Source: Streptomyces sp. A1136
GTDB taxonomy: Bacteria > Actinomycetota > Actinomycetes > Streptomycetales > Streptomycetaceae
Direction: 5' to 3'
Length of the DNA: 64,000 nt
Assembly (NCBI RefSeq): GCF_004795055.1
Contig: NZ_SSBJ01000004.1
Span: 62,001-126,000 of the forward strand
Of this stretch, positions 27,233 to 35,834 are shown piece by piece; the stretch's first letter is position 1; each line of letters opens with the position of its first letter. The translations under genes and the position numbers were made by a program. The notes beneath the pieces are model-generated. The model was given only the letters and a program-made list of their open reading frames with translations, was not told the DNA's origin and made no database searches.

Positions 27233-28060
27233 GTGAGCTGGGACAGGCCGCGTTTCGGAGGCGAAGCGGGTTCCGTGGCCACATTGAACGATGCGTTCCA
27301 CGCGTACGTGGCTGCGGGCCCCCGGCAAGAGGAACGCCCGGACGACGCGGTGATCGCCCGGGTGCAGCTCGGGCGTACGATCCTCGGCATCATCGCCGCG
27401 GTCTGGTTGGTCCTGGCGTACCCGCTGAGCAACGGCCGCGAGGAGTTCGTCCTCGGCAAGCTCGTCGAACTGGGCATCTCCTGCGCCATCCTGTTGGTCG
27501 CGAGCATCATCGGGATCACCGCCTTCCTCGTCGCGGGCACCCCGGACAGGCGACGCGACTTCGCCGGCCGCCTGCTCAGACCGGTCCTGTCCATCCTGGC
27601 TCTCGCCGCGGGCCCCCTGGCGATCTGGTTGTCCCTCACCACCGTGAAGGGCGACCTCGTCGGGGGAGCGGACCTCATGGACTTCTTCTCCCCGGTGGTC
27701 GGCCGCGGCATCATGTGTTCCCTGCTCAGCTTCGCGGTCCTCGTCCTCGGCTGGCTCCTCGCGCTCGTCCTGCTGATCGTCTCGATCCCCTTCACCGTCC
27801 TCACGGCCTATGTCTGCGTCGCCTCCTGCTTCCGCGCCTCGGACGTCCACCAACTGCTCCCGGCGCTGCTCTCACCCCTGTTGGTCTGGTCGCTCTTCGC
27901 CTTCCAGGTGTTCACCGGTCCCGACGTCGCCGCGCCCCCGGAGGTGCTGTACACCTTCCTCCTCGGCGGGCCGCTCTCGGTGACCGCGCTGTCCGTCTGG
28001 GAGGTGCGTCGCCTGCGCAGCCGGCACGGGATCACCCTGCGCACCGCGCTGGGCCGCTAG
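27233..28060 (+). CDS. Integral membrane protein of unknown function
   Basis: A 275-residue protein, not recognised. After a 45-residue soluble start it has about six hydrophobic helices: GIIAAVWLVLAYPL, LGISCAILLVASIIGITAFLV, VLSILALAAGPLAIWLSL, LLSFAVLVLGWLLALVLLIVS (two segments), LLPALLSPLLVWSLFAFQV and VLYTFLLGGPLSVTALSVW. The C-terminal WEVRRLRSRHGITLRTALGR is basic and cytosolic. GTG 27233 has GGGGGACGAGAA upstream. It is divergent from the ABC exporter and followed 108 bp later by the TIGR04222-type protein, with no shared operon signal. Confidence 0.65.
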   Translation: MSWDRPRFGGEAGSVATLNDAFHAYVAAGPRQEERPDDAVIARVQLGRTILGIIAAVWLVLAYPLSNGREEFVLGKLVELGISCAILLVASIIGITAFLVAGTPDRRRDFAGRLLRPVLSILALAAGPLAIWLSLTTVKGDLVGGADLMDFFSPVVGRGIMCSLLSFAVLVLGWLLALVLLIVSIPFTVLTAYVCVASCFRASDVHQLLPALLSPLLVWSLFAFQVFTGPDVAAPPEVLYTFLLGGPLSVTALSVWEVRRLRSRHGITLRTALGR

Positions 28061-28167
28061 GCCGGCCGGCCAAGCCACGCCGCCGCTCGTGATCGATGTC
28101 ACCGCCCCCGACCGCCGCCGTAGCGGAGGCTTGGGCCGACGGACCCTCGGGGAGGTAACGGCCGGGG

Positions 28168-28974
28168 GTGGTTCGCGTGGGTCTGACAGGTGGGGTGCCG
28201 GCGGGCGTGGCGTGGTGCCTGGTGCTGCTCGCCCTGTTGCTGCGGCCCGGCGGCCGGCGGGCCCGGCCGCTCGGCAGGGTGCTGTCGCCGGTCGACGTGG
28301 GGCTGTTGCGCGGCGGCGCGCGGGGGGCGGCGCAGACCGGGTTGGTGGAGCTGTACCTGGCCGGCGCGGTGGAGGCCGGGTTCCGGCAGACGGTCCGGGG
28401 TGTCGAGACCCGGCTGCCGCCGCCAGGCTGCTCCGCGGTGGCCCGTGCGCAGTACGGCGTGCTCTACCGGCGGACGCACCCTCGACGGCTGCAGAACGAG
28501 GAGCGGGTCCGGCGTGCGATCGGGGAGACCTCCCGGGGGCTGGAACGCGCGGGGCTGCTGGTGTCGGCCAAGCGGCGGTGGGCGCTACGGGCCCTGCTGT
28601 TCCCGGTGTTCGCGGCGGCGCCCGTCGAAGCCGCCGTGGGGGGACCGGCGGCGGTGTGGCCGTGGCTCGCCCTCCTCGCCGATGTGGCCGCGGTGGCGTT
28701 GTGGGCGAGGTCCCGGCGCACCCCGCGCGGGGCGGTGTTACTCGCCCGGCTGCGCCAGGACCACGCCGGGGTCCGCCGGGCCACGGAGCGGGACGCCCCG
28801 GGTGCGCTGCTGTTGAGCGTGGCCCTGTTCGGCGCCCCCGCGCTGCGGACCCGGCTCCCGCGATTCACCGAGGAGAGCGGGCTGCTGACCCGTCCCCCGA
28901 GGGAGCCCATGGAGCGCGGCGGGGGCGGCGGTTGGCACGAGACGTCAGGGGGGTGCGGGGGCTGCGGCGGCTGA
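28168..28974 (+). CDS. TIGR04222-type membrane protein with Cys-Gly C-terminal tail
   Basis: A 268-residue protein. An N-terminal hydrophobic helix (VAWCLVLLALLL) is followed by SPVDVGLLRGGARGAAQTGLVELYLAGAV, the conserved start I associate with TIGR04222, and by a central hydrophobic pair (LLFPVFAAAPVEAAV; WPWLALLADVAAVALWA). The last residues, ETSGGCGGCGG, form a short Gly-Cys tail also typical of this group. Some relatives, as I recall, are encoded beside DUF692-type (MNIO) metalloenzymes that modify Cys; none is present here. Codon 191 (28738-28740) is TTA, so expression may depend on the bldA tRNA. GTG 28168 has GGAGG twelve bases upstream. Confidence 0.65.
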   Translation: MVRVGLTGGVPAGVAWCLVLLALLLRPGGRRARPLGRVLSPVDVGLLRGGARGAAQTGLVELYLAGAVEAGFRQTVRGVETRLPPPGCSAVARAQYGVLYRRTHPRRLQNEERVRRAIGETSRGLERAGLLVSAKRRWALRALLFPVFAAAPVEAAVGGPAAVWPWLALLADVAAVALWARSRRTPRGAVLLARLRQDHAGVRRATERDAPGALLLSVALFGAPALRTRLPRFTEESGLLTRPPREPMERGGGGGWHETSGGCGGCGG

Positions 28975-29039
28975 CGGGAACGCTGCCCCGCACCCCGGTG
29001 GCGAGCCGTGCCCGACCGGTCACGGCCGCCGCAGTCGCC

Positions 29040-29064
29040 CCGTCCCCACTGCGATCGGGGACGG
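29040..29064. terminator. Hairpin between convergent genes, first of two
   Basis: CCGTCCCC (29040-29047), nine-base loop, GGGGACGG (29057-29064). It lies 65 bp after the stop of the plus-strand membrane protein (28974) and is the likely terminator for that gene. Confidence 0.55.
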
Positions 29065-29082
29065 CACGTGCTGTTTCGGGAT

Positions 29083-29127
29083 GTCGGCAGGTCCCCGGCC
29101 CGACGAGCGGGTCGCAGACCTGCCGAC
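29083..29127. terminator. Hairpin between convergent genes, second of two
   Basis: GTCGGCAGGTC (29083-29093) and GACCTGCCGAC (29117-29127) form a perfect 11-bp stem around a 23-base GC-rich loop that can pair further internally. It lies 19 bp beyond the stop of the minus-strand MFS gene (29147) and is its likely terminator. Confidence 0.65.
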
Positions 29128-29146
29128 GCGCCTGCTCCAGGCCGTG

Positions 29147-30418
29147 TCAGGCCGGGGCGGGCCGGACGGGTCGAGTGTCCAGGCGTCCGGTGCGGGCGAG
29201 CGCGGTGATCGCTGCCGCGCATCCGACTCCGGCCGTCGCCAGCACCGTCCACACCACCCAGGGGGTGTGGACGTGCGCGGCGTCCCACAACGCTCCGAGG
29301 ACCAGGTTGCCCAAGGTGATGCCGAGCCCGGAGACGGTGCTGTAGAGGCCGTAGTGCGTGGCGACCAGTCGGTTGCCGGACAGGGCCACGACGGTGTCCA
29401 TCTCGAAGGGGTAGACCAACGCCCCGGCCCCGGCGAGGACGGCGACGCAGACGGCGAGGGCCGCGGACGTTGCGACGGGGGAGTGGACGGGGGCCACGGC
29501 CAGGGGTAGGAACGCCGCGCCCATCGCCGCGAGCCCGGCCGCCAGTGCCTGGTGGGGCGTCCAGCGGCGTTTGGCCCAGCCGGTCAGCCGCAGTTGTCCG
29601 GTCACCGCCACCGCGGCGGAGATGACGAACAGTCCGCTCGTCGCCTTGGTGCCGTCCGGGCCCAGGGCCGCGTCGGCGGCCAGCGGCAGTACGAGGTAGA
29701 CCTGGAAGGTCAGCACGTAGGAGCCGATCATCGCGGCGGAGAACAACAGGAACGGCCGGTTCGAGACCACCTGCCGCCACTGCCCCCACACCGACGGCGC
29801 CGTCCCGGCCGCGGCCCGGCCTTCCGGCCGCCCGGAGGCGCCGGCGTGGCGGGCGGGCAGGGCGCGGGCCTGCAGTGCGCTCAGGGCGGCGAAGAGCACG
29901 GCCGCCGTGGTGCACACGACACGGAAGTCGGCGGCCAGCAGGGCGATCCCGACCAGCGGCCCGAGCAGCATCCCGGCCTGGTAGTAGACGTTGAACAGGG
30001 CGAACGCGTCCACGCGCCGTTCGCCTGCCTCGGCGGCGAGGTAGGCGCGCACCGCCGGGTTGAACAGGGCGCCGGCGAAGCCGGTGGCCGCCGATGCGAC
30101 GATCAGCGTGGGCAGGGTGTCCACCCAGCCCAGCAGGGCGAACCCGCCGGTACGCAGCAGACAGCCCGCCAGGATCGGGGCCTTGTATCCGAAGCGGTCG
30201 GCGATGGTGCCGCCGATGAGGAACATGCCCTGCTGCGAGAGGTTGCGCACGCCGAGGACCAGGCCGACCGTCCACGCGGCCATGCCGAGGTCGCCCGCGA
30301 GATGGGCGGCGAGGTAGGGCATGAGCATGTAGAAGGCCAGATTGATGGCGAACTGGTTCACCATCAGCAACCGGGCGGCGGGTGAGAACGAACGCGTCTG
30401 GCTGAGGACGTTCTTCAC
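29147..30418 (-). CDS. MFS transporter
   Basis: A 423-residue, twelve-helix major facilitator transporter. The A-motif-like loop [15 protein letters not shown] lies between helices 2 and 3, and the pair [20 protein letters not shown] is typical of drug- or metabolite-export members. GTG 30418 overlaps the stop of the cysteine-synthase-like gene (GTGA). That tight coupling suggests it exports a product, or imports a substrate, of that enzyme. The substrate is unknown. Confidence 0.9.
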   Translation of the reverse strand: MKNVLSQTRSFSPAARLLMVNQFAINLAFYMLMPYLAAHLAGDLGMAAWTVGLVLGVRNLSQQGMFLIGGTIADRFGYKAPILAGCLLRTGGFALLGWVDTLPTLIVASAATGFAGALFNPAVRAYLAAEAGERRVDAFALFNVYYQAGMLLGPLVGIALLAADFRVVCTTAAVLFAALSALQARALPARHAGASGRPEGRAAAGTAPSVWGQWRQVVSNRPFLLFSAAMIGSYVLTFQVYLVLPLAADAALGPDGTKATSGLFVISAAVAVTGQLRLTGWAKRRWTPHQALAAGLAAMGAAFLPLAVAPVHSPVATSAALAVCVAVLAGAGALVYPFEMDTVVALSGNRLVATHYGLYSTVSGLGITLGNLVLGALWDAAHVHTPWVVWTVLATAGVGCAAAITALARTGRLDTRPVRPAPA

Positions 30419-31590
30419 CGGGCCGCTCCGGCCAGGTCGAAACCGCCGGCGACGGTGGTGGCGGGCCGGGGGCGGGTGACGGTCGGGCAGCGGGTCCAGC
30501 GGGTGACCACCGCCTGGTCGCAGTGGGTGATCTCGTCGGGGTCGTCGGCCGGAGGGGCGCCCAGCAACTGGTTGGCCCGGCAGTATTCGTCGTCGAAGAC
30601 GGTGGAGAGATAGCGGTGGGGGCCGTCGGGGAAGACGGCCGCGATGCGGTCCTCGGCGGGGGAGGTGCGGGCCAGGAAGCGGGCGACGAGCGCGACGGCG
30701 CCCACGCTCCACCCGCCGGTGGCGTAGCGGGTGCGTGCCAGGGCGCGGGCGGCCCACACCGCTTCGGGGGCGGCCACCCAGTGGACCTCGTCGAACATGT
30801 CGTAGGCGACGTTGTGGGGGTGGATCGACGAGCCCAGGCCGCGCATCAACCGGGTGCCGGCGGGCTGCCCGAAAAGGGTCGAGGCGCAGCTGTCCACGCC
30901 GACCACGCGCAAGGCGGGGAAGAACGCTCGTAGTACGCGCCCGATCCCCGCGGAGTGGCCGCCGGTACCGACCGAGACGACGAGCGTGTCGATCCGGCCG
31001 AGCTGGGCGAGCAGCTCGTGTGCGAGCGGCCGGTAGGCGAGCACGTTGTCGGGGTTGTGGTACTGGTCCGGGCACCACGCGTCCGGATCGGCGGCCAGCA
31101 GCTCGGCCACCCTTTCCCGGCGGGCCCGCTGCCAACCGCCCCGCGGGTGCGGGGTGGTGACGGTGTGGACCTCGGCACCATGGGCACGCAGAAGCCCGGC
31201 CAGCTGGGGCTCCAGTCCGGCATCGGTGACCAGCGAGACCGGATGGCCGAAGGTGATGCCGGCCAGGGCCAGGCCAAGGCCCAGGGTGCCCGAGGTCGAC
31301 TCCACGATCCGGGCGCCGGGTCGAAGGTCCCCGCGCTCGCGGGCGGCGGCCACCATGTACAAGGCGGTGCGGTCCTTGATGCCGCCGGGGTTGTGGCCTT
31401 CGAGTTTGGCCCAGAATCCGCGCCCGGCCGCGGTGAACGGCTCGCCCACCCACAGTACGGGCGTGTCGCCGACCAGGGCGGCCGGCGTGGCGGCCACCCG
31501 GACCGGGGCGGCCGGCGTCGGCGCGGCAGACGAGGGGAGGGAGGCGGGAGCGGCGGCAGCAGGGACGGAGGACAAGGGGGTGTGGTTCAC
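30415..31590 (-). CDS. PLP-dependent cysteine synthase-like enzyme
   Basis: A 391-residue fold-type II PLP enzyme. After a Pro/Ala-rich start of about 30 residues come [14 protein letters not shown], the PLP Lys72 in [14 protein letters not shown], the substrate loop [12 protein letters not shown], and the phosphate-binding loop [12 protein letters not shown]. In CysK/CysM enzymes the substrate loop reads TSGNTG; here the Asn is Thr (TSGTLG), so it may not be a plain cysteine synthase. Relatives such as SbnA use related chemistry to make non-protein amino-acid precursors. GTG 31590 has GGGAG ten bases upstream. It overlaps the MFS gene and follows a small secreted protein, forming a three-gene unit. 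Confidence 0.85.
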   Translation of the reverse strand: MNHTPLSSVPAAAAPASLPSSAAPTPAAPVRVAATPAALVGDTPVLWVGEPFTAAGRGFWAKLEGHNPGGIKDRTALYMVAAARERGDLRPGARIVESTSGTLGLGLALAGITFGHPVSLVTDAGLEPQLAGLLRAHGAEVHTVTTPHPRGGWQRARRERVAELLAADPDAWCPDQYHNPDNVLAYRPLAHELLAQLGRIDTLVVSVGTGGHSAGIGRVLRAFFPALRVVGVDSCASTLFGQPAGTRLMRGLGSSIHPHNVAYDMFDEVHWVAAPEAVWAARALARTRYATGGWSVGAVALVARFLARTSPAEDRIAAVFPDGPHRYLSTVFDDEYCRANQLLGAPPADDPDEITHCDQAVVTRWTRCPTVTRPRPATTVAGGFDLAGAAR

Positions 31591-31720
31591 GATGACGGCT
31601 CTCCCACCGCCGGGTCGCACGGCGGCAGCCGGGACGGCGGTGTGCAAGGTCGAGGGGATCGGACTCGGCTCGTCTTGTCGCACGGGCGCGCGGCAGCGGC
31701 GCGCGGTGCGACCGGGTCTG

Positions 31721-32146
31721 TCAGATCCGCCAGACCTGCAGCAGCGCCCGCCCACCACCGGGCACGGGCACCGGCTGCCACACCGTCGGTCCTCGTACGG
31801 GAAGGGCGCCCGGCTGCGTACCGGCGGCCGGCGTCCCCGGCTGGTTCGGTCCGACTTCGGCCCCGCCCCGCCCCCGAGCCGGCCCGTCGACATCGGCGCA
31901 CTGCCGCGGTGCGTGATGATGCCCCTCGCACCCGACCGGGCGGGCCGTGGCCTGCCCTGGCGCGGCTGCTTGCGGCGGGGCGGCCGAAGCGGTGCCGGAC
32001 GTCGTGAGGGTGTCGGCCCGCCAGGAGCCGCCGGCCAGTGGGCCGTGGGCGCAGCCCACGACGTGCAGGACGATGACGAGCACCAGAGCCGGCCACAGCG
32101 CCCGCGCCACAGCCCACCGCGCCCTGTCCGCCGCGCCGATCATCAC
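31721..32146 (-). CDS. Small membrane-anchored or secreted protein with His/Cys motif
   Basis: A 141-residue protein (GTG 32146; ATG 32143 is equally possible). A single hydrophobic helix at about 17-31 ([19 protein letters not shown]) is followed by a Pro/Ala/Gly-rich outside part containing [13 protein letters not shown] (72-83) and ending LLQVWRI. I recall similar short Streptomyces proteins with a CAHGP motif and a His/Cys patch upstream of cysteine-synthase-like genes, but no function is known to me. The His/Cys patch could bind metal. The GPP34 gene is divergent, 210 bp away. Confidence 0.6.
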   Translation of the reverse strand: MMIGAADRARWAVARALWPALVLVIVLHVVGCAHGPLAGGSWRADTLTTSGTASAAPPQAAAPGQATARPVGCEGHHHAPRQCADVDGPARGRGGAEVGPNQPGTPAAGTQPGALPVRGPTVWQPVPVPGGGRALLQVWRI

Positions 32147-32356
32147 GAGCAGAGAGTAATGGATCGACTACGCGATGTCCCGCGAGGTGTCCTGCTTCGG
32201 CGTTCACCCCAGGCCGTGAGTGTGCTCATCGGGGACACGGCCGGGCGGTCGGGAGGGATACTGGTCGAGACAGTCGCCTCGTCGCCGAACCGGCTGCGGA
32301 TGCGGGCCGGGCCGATGGCGGCGCACCTTTGTCGATGTCTCCGAGGGGAGCCGTTC

Positions 32357-32962
32357 ATGACCACGGCGAAAGACCTGTTCATCATTGCCATGGACACGAG
32401 GCCGGAGCACGCCGTGGGGCAGGGTGACCTGTCGCTCGCACTCGCGGGAGCCGAGCTGGTCGATCTCATCGGTGCCGGAGCCGTCGCCGTGGACGGCGAC
32501 CGCATCGTGCCCGGCGGTCCGCCGATGCCGGGCGACCGGCTCTTGGACGAGGCCGCGGCCGTGCTCACTCGGCAAGCGCCCTACGAGCCGATCGAGGACT
32601 GGCTGTGGCGTCGGGGCCGCGACCTGGCGGCCGTGTACCAGGCGGCACTGGAGGAAGACGGCGAGTTGACGCGGAAGCGAAGCAGCCGGTTGTCCTTCGG
32701 CTCGGAACGCGTGGAACCGGTCGACACGCTGGGCCGCCGCCGGGCGGCCGACCGCTGGGCGGAGAAGGAACCCGTCCTGACCGCCCTCGCCTCGGTCGTG
32801 GGCATCGACGGCGGGCGAACCGATGGCGAGCGAGGCCTCGATGACGAGGCGGTGACGACCGTGTTGGCCGCCGTCCACGACGCGGTGATGGAGCTGGAGG
32901 CCGTACGCCAGAGGCGCACCATCGAGAACGCGGCCTTCGCCAACATCTGGCGCGCGCCGTAA
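32357..32962 (+). CDS. GPP34 / GOLPH3-like protein
   Basis: A 201-residue protein with the GPP34 pattern: LFIIAMDTRPEHAVGQGDLSLALAGAELVDLI at the start (read in two parts around residues 5-40), DRLLDEAAAVL, and the late helix AAVHDAVMELEAVRQRRTIENA. GPP34 is the bacterial relative of Golgi phosphoprotein 3; actinomycetes often carry several copies without known roles. ATG 32357 has GAGGGGAG upstream. The gene is divergent from the small secreted protein and 131 bp before the HEAT-repeat gene. Confidence 0.8.
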   Translation: MTTAKDLFIIAMDTRPEHAVGQGDLSLALAGAELVDLIGAGAVAVDGDRIVPGGPPMPGDRLLDEAAAVLTRQAPYEPIEDWLWRRGRDLAAVYQAALEEDGELTRKRSSRLSFGSERVEPVDTLGRRRAADRWAEKEPVLTALASVVGIDGGRTDGERGLDDEAVTTVLAAVHDAVMELEAVRQRRTIENAAFANIWRAP

Positions 32963-33042
32963 GACCCCTGACGGGTGGTCGGGAGTAAGCCCTGCCCACG
33001 GCGGGCAATCGCCCCCGCGGCCATTGTCCGGGCTCGGCCCGC

Positions 33043-33073
33043 TTGACCTTGACACGGTGACAACGTCTTCACT
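33043..33073 (+). promoter_or_regulatory. MerR-type promoter with 19-bp spacer and dyad
   Basis: A -35-like TTGACC (33043-33048) and a -10-like TTCACT (33068-33073) are separated by exactly 19 bp. The spacer contains the dyad TTGACACGGTGACAA, extended by GAC and GTC at the ends (33045-33067). Over-long 19-bp spacers filled by a dyad are the hallmark of promoters activated by MerR-family regulators. It stands directly before the HEAT-repeat gene, and the MerR-HEAT regulator is the second gene of the unit. Transcription would start near 33080, giving a very short leader. Confidence 0.7.
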
Positions 33074-33093
33074 GCGGTCAAGGAGGTGGGCCA

Positions 33094-33783
33094 ATGACCA
33101 CGGCGAACGAGCACACGAACGCGAGCAGGGCCACGGATACGGGTATGGATACGGATAGGGCGCGGGCCCTACAGGGGTTGGAGAACGACAGCTCATCGGT
33201 CCGGCTGCGGACGGCACTCGCACTCGGCACGACCCCGGACCCCGGATTCGTCGGCAAGCTCGTCGAGCGGTGCGCGGTCGAGCCCGAGTTCTCCGTGCGA
33301 GAGATGCTGACGTGGGCCCTGACCCGGTACGCGGCATCCGTGACGGTCCCGCTGCTCGTCGACGAAGTCCGCTCGGAGCGCGCGCAGGCACGGAGTCAGG
33401 CATTGCACACACTGTCCAAGATCGGGGACCGGCGAGCGTGGCCGGCGATCACACCGGCGCTGCTGTCCGACCCCGATGACGAAGTGGCCCGAAGTGGCTG
33501 GCGGGCAGCGGTCGTACTGGTACCCGAAGGGCAGGAGGGCGCGCTGGCCGTACGGTTGGCGGCGCAACTCGGGCGTGGGGAACGCGAGACGCAAGTGAGC
33601 CTGAGCCGGGCGCTGGTCGCGCTCGGGGAGGTGATGTTGCCGGCGCTGGGTGAGGCGACGACGGACCTCGACCCGCGCGTGCGCGCCCACGCGATCGCCA
33701 CGGAACGGCTGTGGCGCGACCCGGACGCCGGCTTCGGGTTCGCGATCGAGGAGGCCAAGCGCGCCGTGGCCCTCGGCGGGTAG
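33094..33783 (+). CDS. HEAT-repeat protein
   Basis: A 229-residue soluble protein made of helical repeats: SVRLRTALALG, SVREMLTWALTRY, ARSQALHTLSKIGDRRAWPAITPALLSDPDDEVARSGWRAA (two repeats) and RVRAHAIATERLW. HEAT repeats form curved scaffolds for protein or nucleic-acid binding; the family also covers PBS-lyase HEAT-like proteins. Partner and role are unknown. AAGGAGG eight bases before ATG 33094 is a strong ribosome site. The MerR-HEAT gene follows 21 bp later, so the two form an operon behind the MerR-type promoter. Confidence 0.8.
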   Translation: MTTANEHTNASRATDTGMDTDRARALQGLENDSSSVRLRTALALGTTPDPGFVGKLVERCAVEPEFSVREMLTWALTRYAASVTVPLLVDEVRSERAQARSQALHTLSKIGDRRAWPAITPALLSDPDDEVARSGWRAAVVLVPEGQEGALAVRLAAQLGRGERETQVSLSRALVALGEVMLPALGEATTDLDPRVRAHAIATERLWRDPDAGFGFAIEEAKRAVALGG

Positions 33784-33804
33784 GTACGGAAAGGACGGTA
33801 GACA

Positions 33805-34818
33805 GTGTTGATCGGCGATGTCGCGCGACGGTCCGGGGTGAGCGCCCGCATGCTCCGGCATTACGAAGCGCTCGGCCTGGTCCGGCCCACGGGTCGTACC
33901 GGTTCCGGCTACCGCGAGTATTCCGGCGAGGACATCCGCCGCGTCTTCCACATCGAGAGCCTGCGGTCGTTGGGCCTGTCGCTGCGCGACGTCGGGCGGG
34001 CGCTGGACGACCCCGGCTTCGCGCCCGCGGAGCTCGTCGAGGACCTGATCCGCCAGACGCGGGAGCGCATCGCCGCGGAGACGGAGCTGCTCACCCGACT
34101 GCGTCGGATCGGTGCCGCGGAACCCGCGGGCTGGGAAGCAGTCCTTCACATCGTGCCGCTCCTACAGGCGTTGGGGTCCAAGAGCGCCGGAGCGCGGCAG
34201 CGCGCGGCCCTGTCCGCGGTCGAGGAAGTGCCCGTGCCGGTGGAGGCTCTGGTCGAGGCCGTCCTGAACGAGTCGGACCCGAGCGTCGCGGGAGCCCTTC
34301 GCTGGGCCCTGGAACGATCGGGCGGCGCCGGAGGGGGACTCGCGTTGTTGGCGCGGGGCCTTGCCTCGACCGAGGCCGAAGTCCGCACGCGTGCCGTCCG
34401 GTCCATCGCCGAGATTCCCGACGACGCGGCGACGACGCTGCTGCGGGACGCCCTCACGCACTCCGACACGGTGGTTCGCCGGTACGCGGCCCTCGCGCTC
34501 GGAACACGCGCGGTGTCCGACGCGGTTCCCATCCTCATCGACATGATCGTCGAGGACGTGAACGACGCCGACGCGGCCGACGCACTGAGCGCGTTGGCGA
34601 GCGATCCCGAGCTCGCGGAGCGGATCGCCACCGGGCTCGTCGACCGCCTCGACCGCGACACCGTCGGTCCGTCCGCCCGCCGCCGGCTGACACAGGCACT
34701 CGCGGACATCCCCGGGAGTACGGCGTCGCGTGCCCTCGTAGCCCTGTCACGAGACGGAGACCGACCCGTCGCCCTGACCGCGACGTATGTCCTCACCCTA
34801 CGAGACGCACACTCGTGA
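33805..34818 (+). CDS. MerR-family regulator fused to HEAT repeats
   Basis: A 337-residue regulator. Residues 1-75 are a MerR winged helix (LIGDVARRSGVSARMLRHYEALGLVRPT, then YREYSGEDIRRVFHI), and about 75-100 is the dimerisation helix. From about 110 to the end lie HEAT-type repeats (ARQRAALSAVEEV, AEVRTRAVRSIAEIPDDAA, TVVRRYAALALGTR, PVALTATYVLTLRDA). Typical MerR proteins are much shorter with small ligand domains, so this repeat array is presumably the sensor. GTG 33805 has AAAGGA upstream. It probably controls its own operon through the dyad at 33045-33067. The signal is unknown. Confidence 0.85.
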   Translation: MLIGDVARRSGVSARMLRHYEALGLVRPTGRTGSGYREYSGEDIRRVFHIESLRSLGLSLRDVGRALDDPGFAPAELVEDLIRQTRERIAAETELLTRLRRIGAAEPAGWEAVLHIVPLLQALGSKSAGARQRAALSAVEEVPVPVEALVEAVLNESDPSVAGALRWALERSGGAGGGLALLARGLASTEAEVRTRAVRSIAEIPDDAATTLLRDALTHSDTVVRRYAALALGTRAVSDAVPILIDMIVEDVNDADAADALSALASDPELAERIATGLVDRLDRDTVGPSARRRLTQALADIPGSTASRALVALSRDGDRPVALTATYVLTLRDAHS

Positions 34819-34865
34819 GCCGCCGGGGACCGCGTGCGCCACACGACCGGTGACGGGGGGCCGGG

Positions 34866-35696
34866 TCAGGTGGCGGACAGCGGTCCGTTTCCGTGCGGGT
34901 GGAGGCGTGAGCCGAGGAAGGCGAGGATCTCGTCGCGGGCCCGGACCGTGGGGTGGCCGACCTCGTCCACGAGATGAGCGGTGACGACGCTGTGCGGGGT
35001 GCCGACCAGGTCGGCGAAGAAGGGCGGCGGGGACGGGTTGGCGGCGCTGTCCGGCAGGACGCGTCCGTCAAAGGCGTCGCCGAGCAGGGCGCGGTAGGCG
35101 GCGAAGCGTTGCCCCGTGCACCACCGGTCGCCCTCGAAGCGGTAGGCGAGGACGGTGAGTCCGTCGCGGCGGAGCCGCTCGCGCACATCGCGCGCGTCCG
35201 CCGCGTCGAGTTCGAGTCCGCCCGGGTCGTCGAGGGGCAGCGAAGGATGGTTGACCACCGGGGCGATCACCGCCGGTTCCAGGGCCATGGTGAGGGCGAA
35301 GTTGCCGGTGAAGCACAGGCCGATCGCGCCCACCCCGGGCCCGCCGCATTCGATGTGGGCCTGCCGCGCCAGCCCGCGCAGCCAAAGCGTCACGGGGCTG
35401 GTGCCGCCCCCGGCGAAGGCACGGAACTCCGCGCTGACACAGGCGCGGCGGACGACTTCCCGGCCGCCCTCGGCGGTGGGGAAGGCGCCGTCCGTCCCGA
35501 ACAGGGAGGGCACCTGGACGGTGAAGCCGGCGTCCCGCACCCAGCGTGCGAGCCGTAGGACGTCTGGGCTGATGCCCGGCATCTCGGGCAGCATCACGAC
35601 GGCGGGCCCGGTCCCGGCCACCCACACCGTCTTCTCCACCCCCTCCACGGCCACGCTCCGTCGGGTGAAGTCGCTGATCGCGTCGTCGTCGCTCAT
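34866..35696 (-). CDS. Dienelactone hydrolase family protein
   Basis: A 276-residue alpha/beta hydrolase. The nucleophile motif GLCFTGN (Cys128) replaces the usual Ser, as in dienelactone hydrolases. MLPEMPGISPDVLRLARWV at the N-terminus and VDEVGHPTVRARDEILAFL, with the probable catalytic His, at the end fit the family. It would hydrolyse a small ester or lactone; no ring-cleavage genes are adjacent. ATG 35696. It is divergent from the AraC gene across a 138-bp gap containing a hexanucleotide repeat. Confidence 0.85.
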   Translation of the reverse strand: MSDDDAISDFTRRSVAVEGVEKTVWVAGTGPAVVMLPEMPGISPDVLRLARWVRDAGFTVQVPSLFGTDGAFPTAEGGREVVRRACVSAEFRAFAGGGTSPVTLWLRGLARQAHIECGGPGVGAIGLCFTGNFALTMALEPAVIAPVVNHPSLPLDDPGGLELDAADARDVRERLRRDGLTVLAYRFEGDRWCTGQRFAAYRALLGDAFDGRVLPDSAANPSPPPFFADLVGTPHSVVTAHLVDEVGHPTVRARDEILAFLGSRLHPHGNGPLSAT

Positions 35697-35766
35697 GGGG
35701 GCCAGCCTGGTCGCGGCACCGGCCACAGGGTGAGGGGCGGGATCGCCAAGGACAGGGGTAATGTCG

Positions 35767-35814
35767 CCACGGCCACGGCCACGGCCACGGCCACGGCCAC
35801 GGCCACGGCCACGG
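35767..35814. repeat. CCACGG hexanucleotide tandem repeat, eight copies
   Basis: Eight exact copies of CCACGG, followed by CCACAC, lie between the divergent dienelactone hydrolase and AraC genes. The array ends six bases before the AraC ribosome site GGAGG (35821-35825), so copy-number change would alter promoter or leader spacing. Exact short repeats like this are prone to slippage. Confidence 0.95.
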
Positions 35815-35834
35815 CCACACGGAGGCGAGCGGTG

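Noticed and set aside
35767..35814. CRISPR-like or coding (Ala-Thr) repeat
   Set aside because: The unit is six bases with no spacers, and the AraC ribosome site lies after it, so it is a simple tandem repeat outside the coding region.
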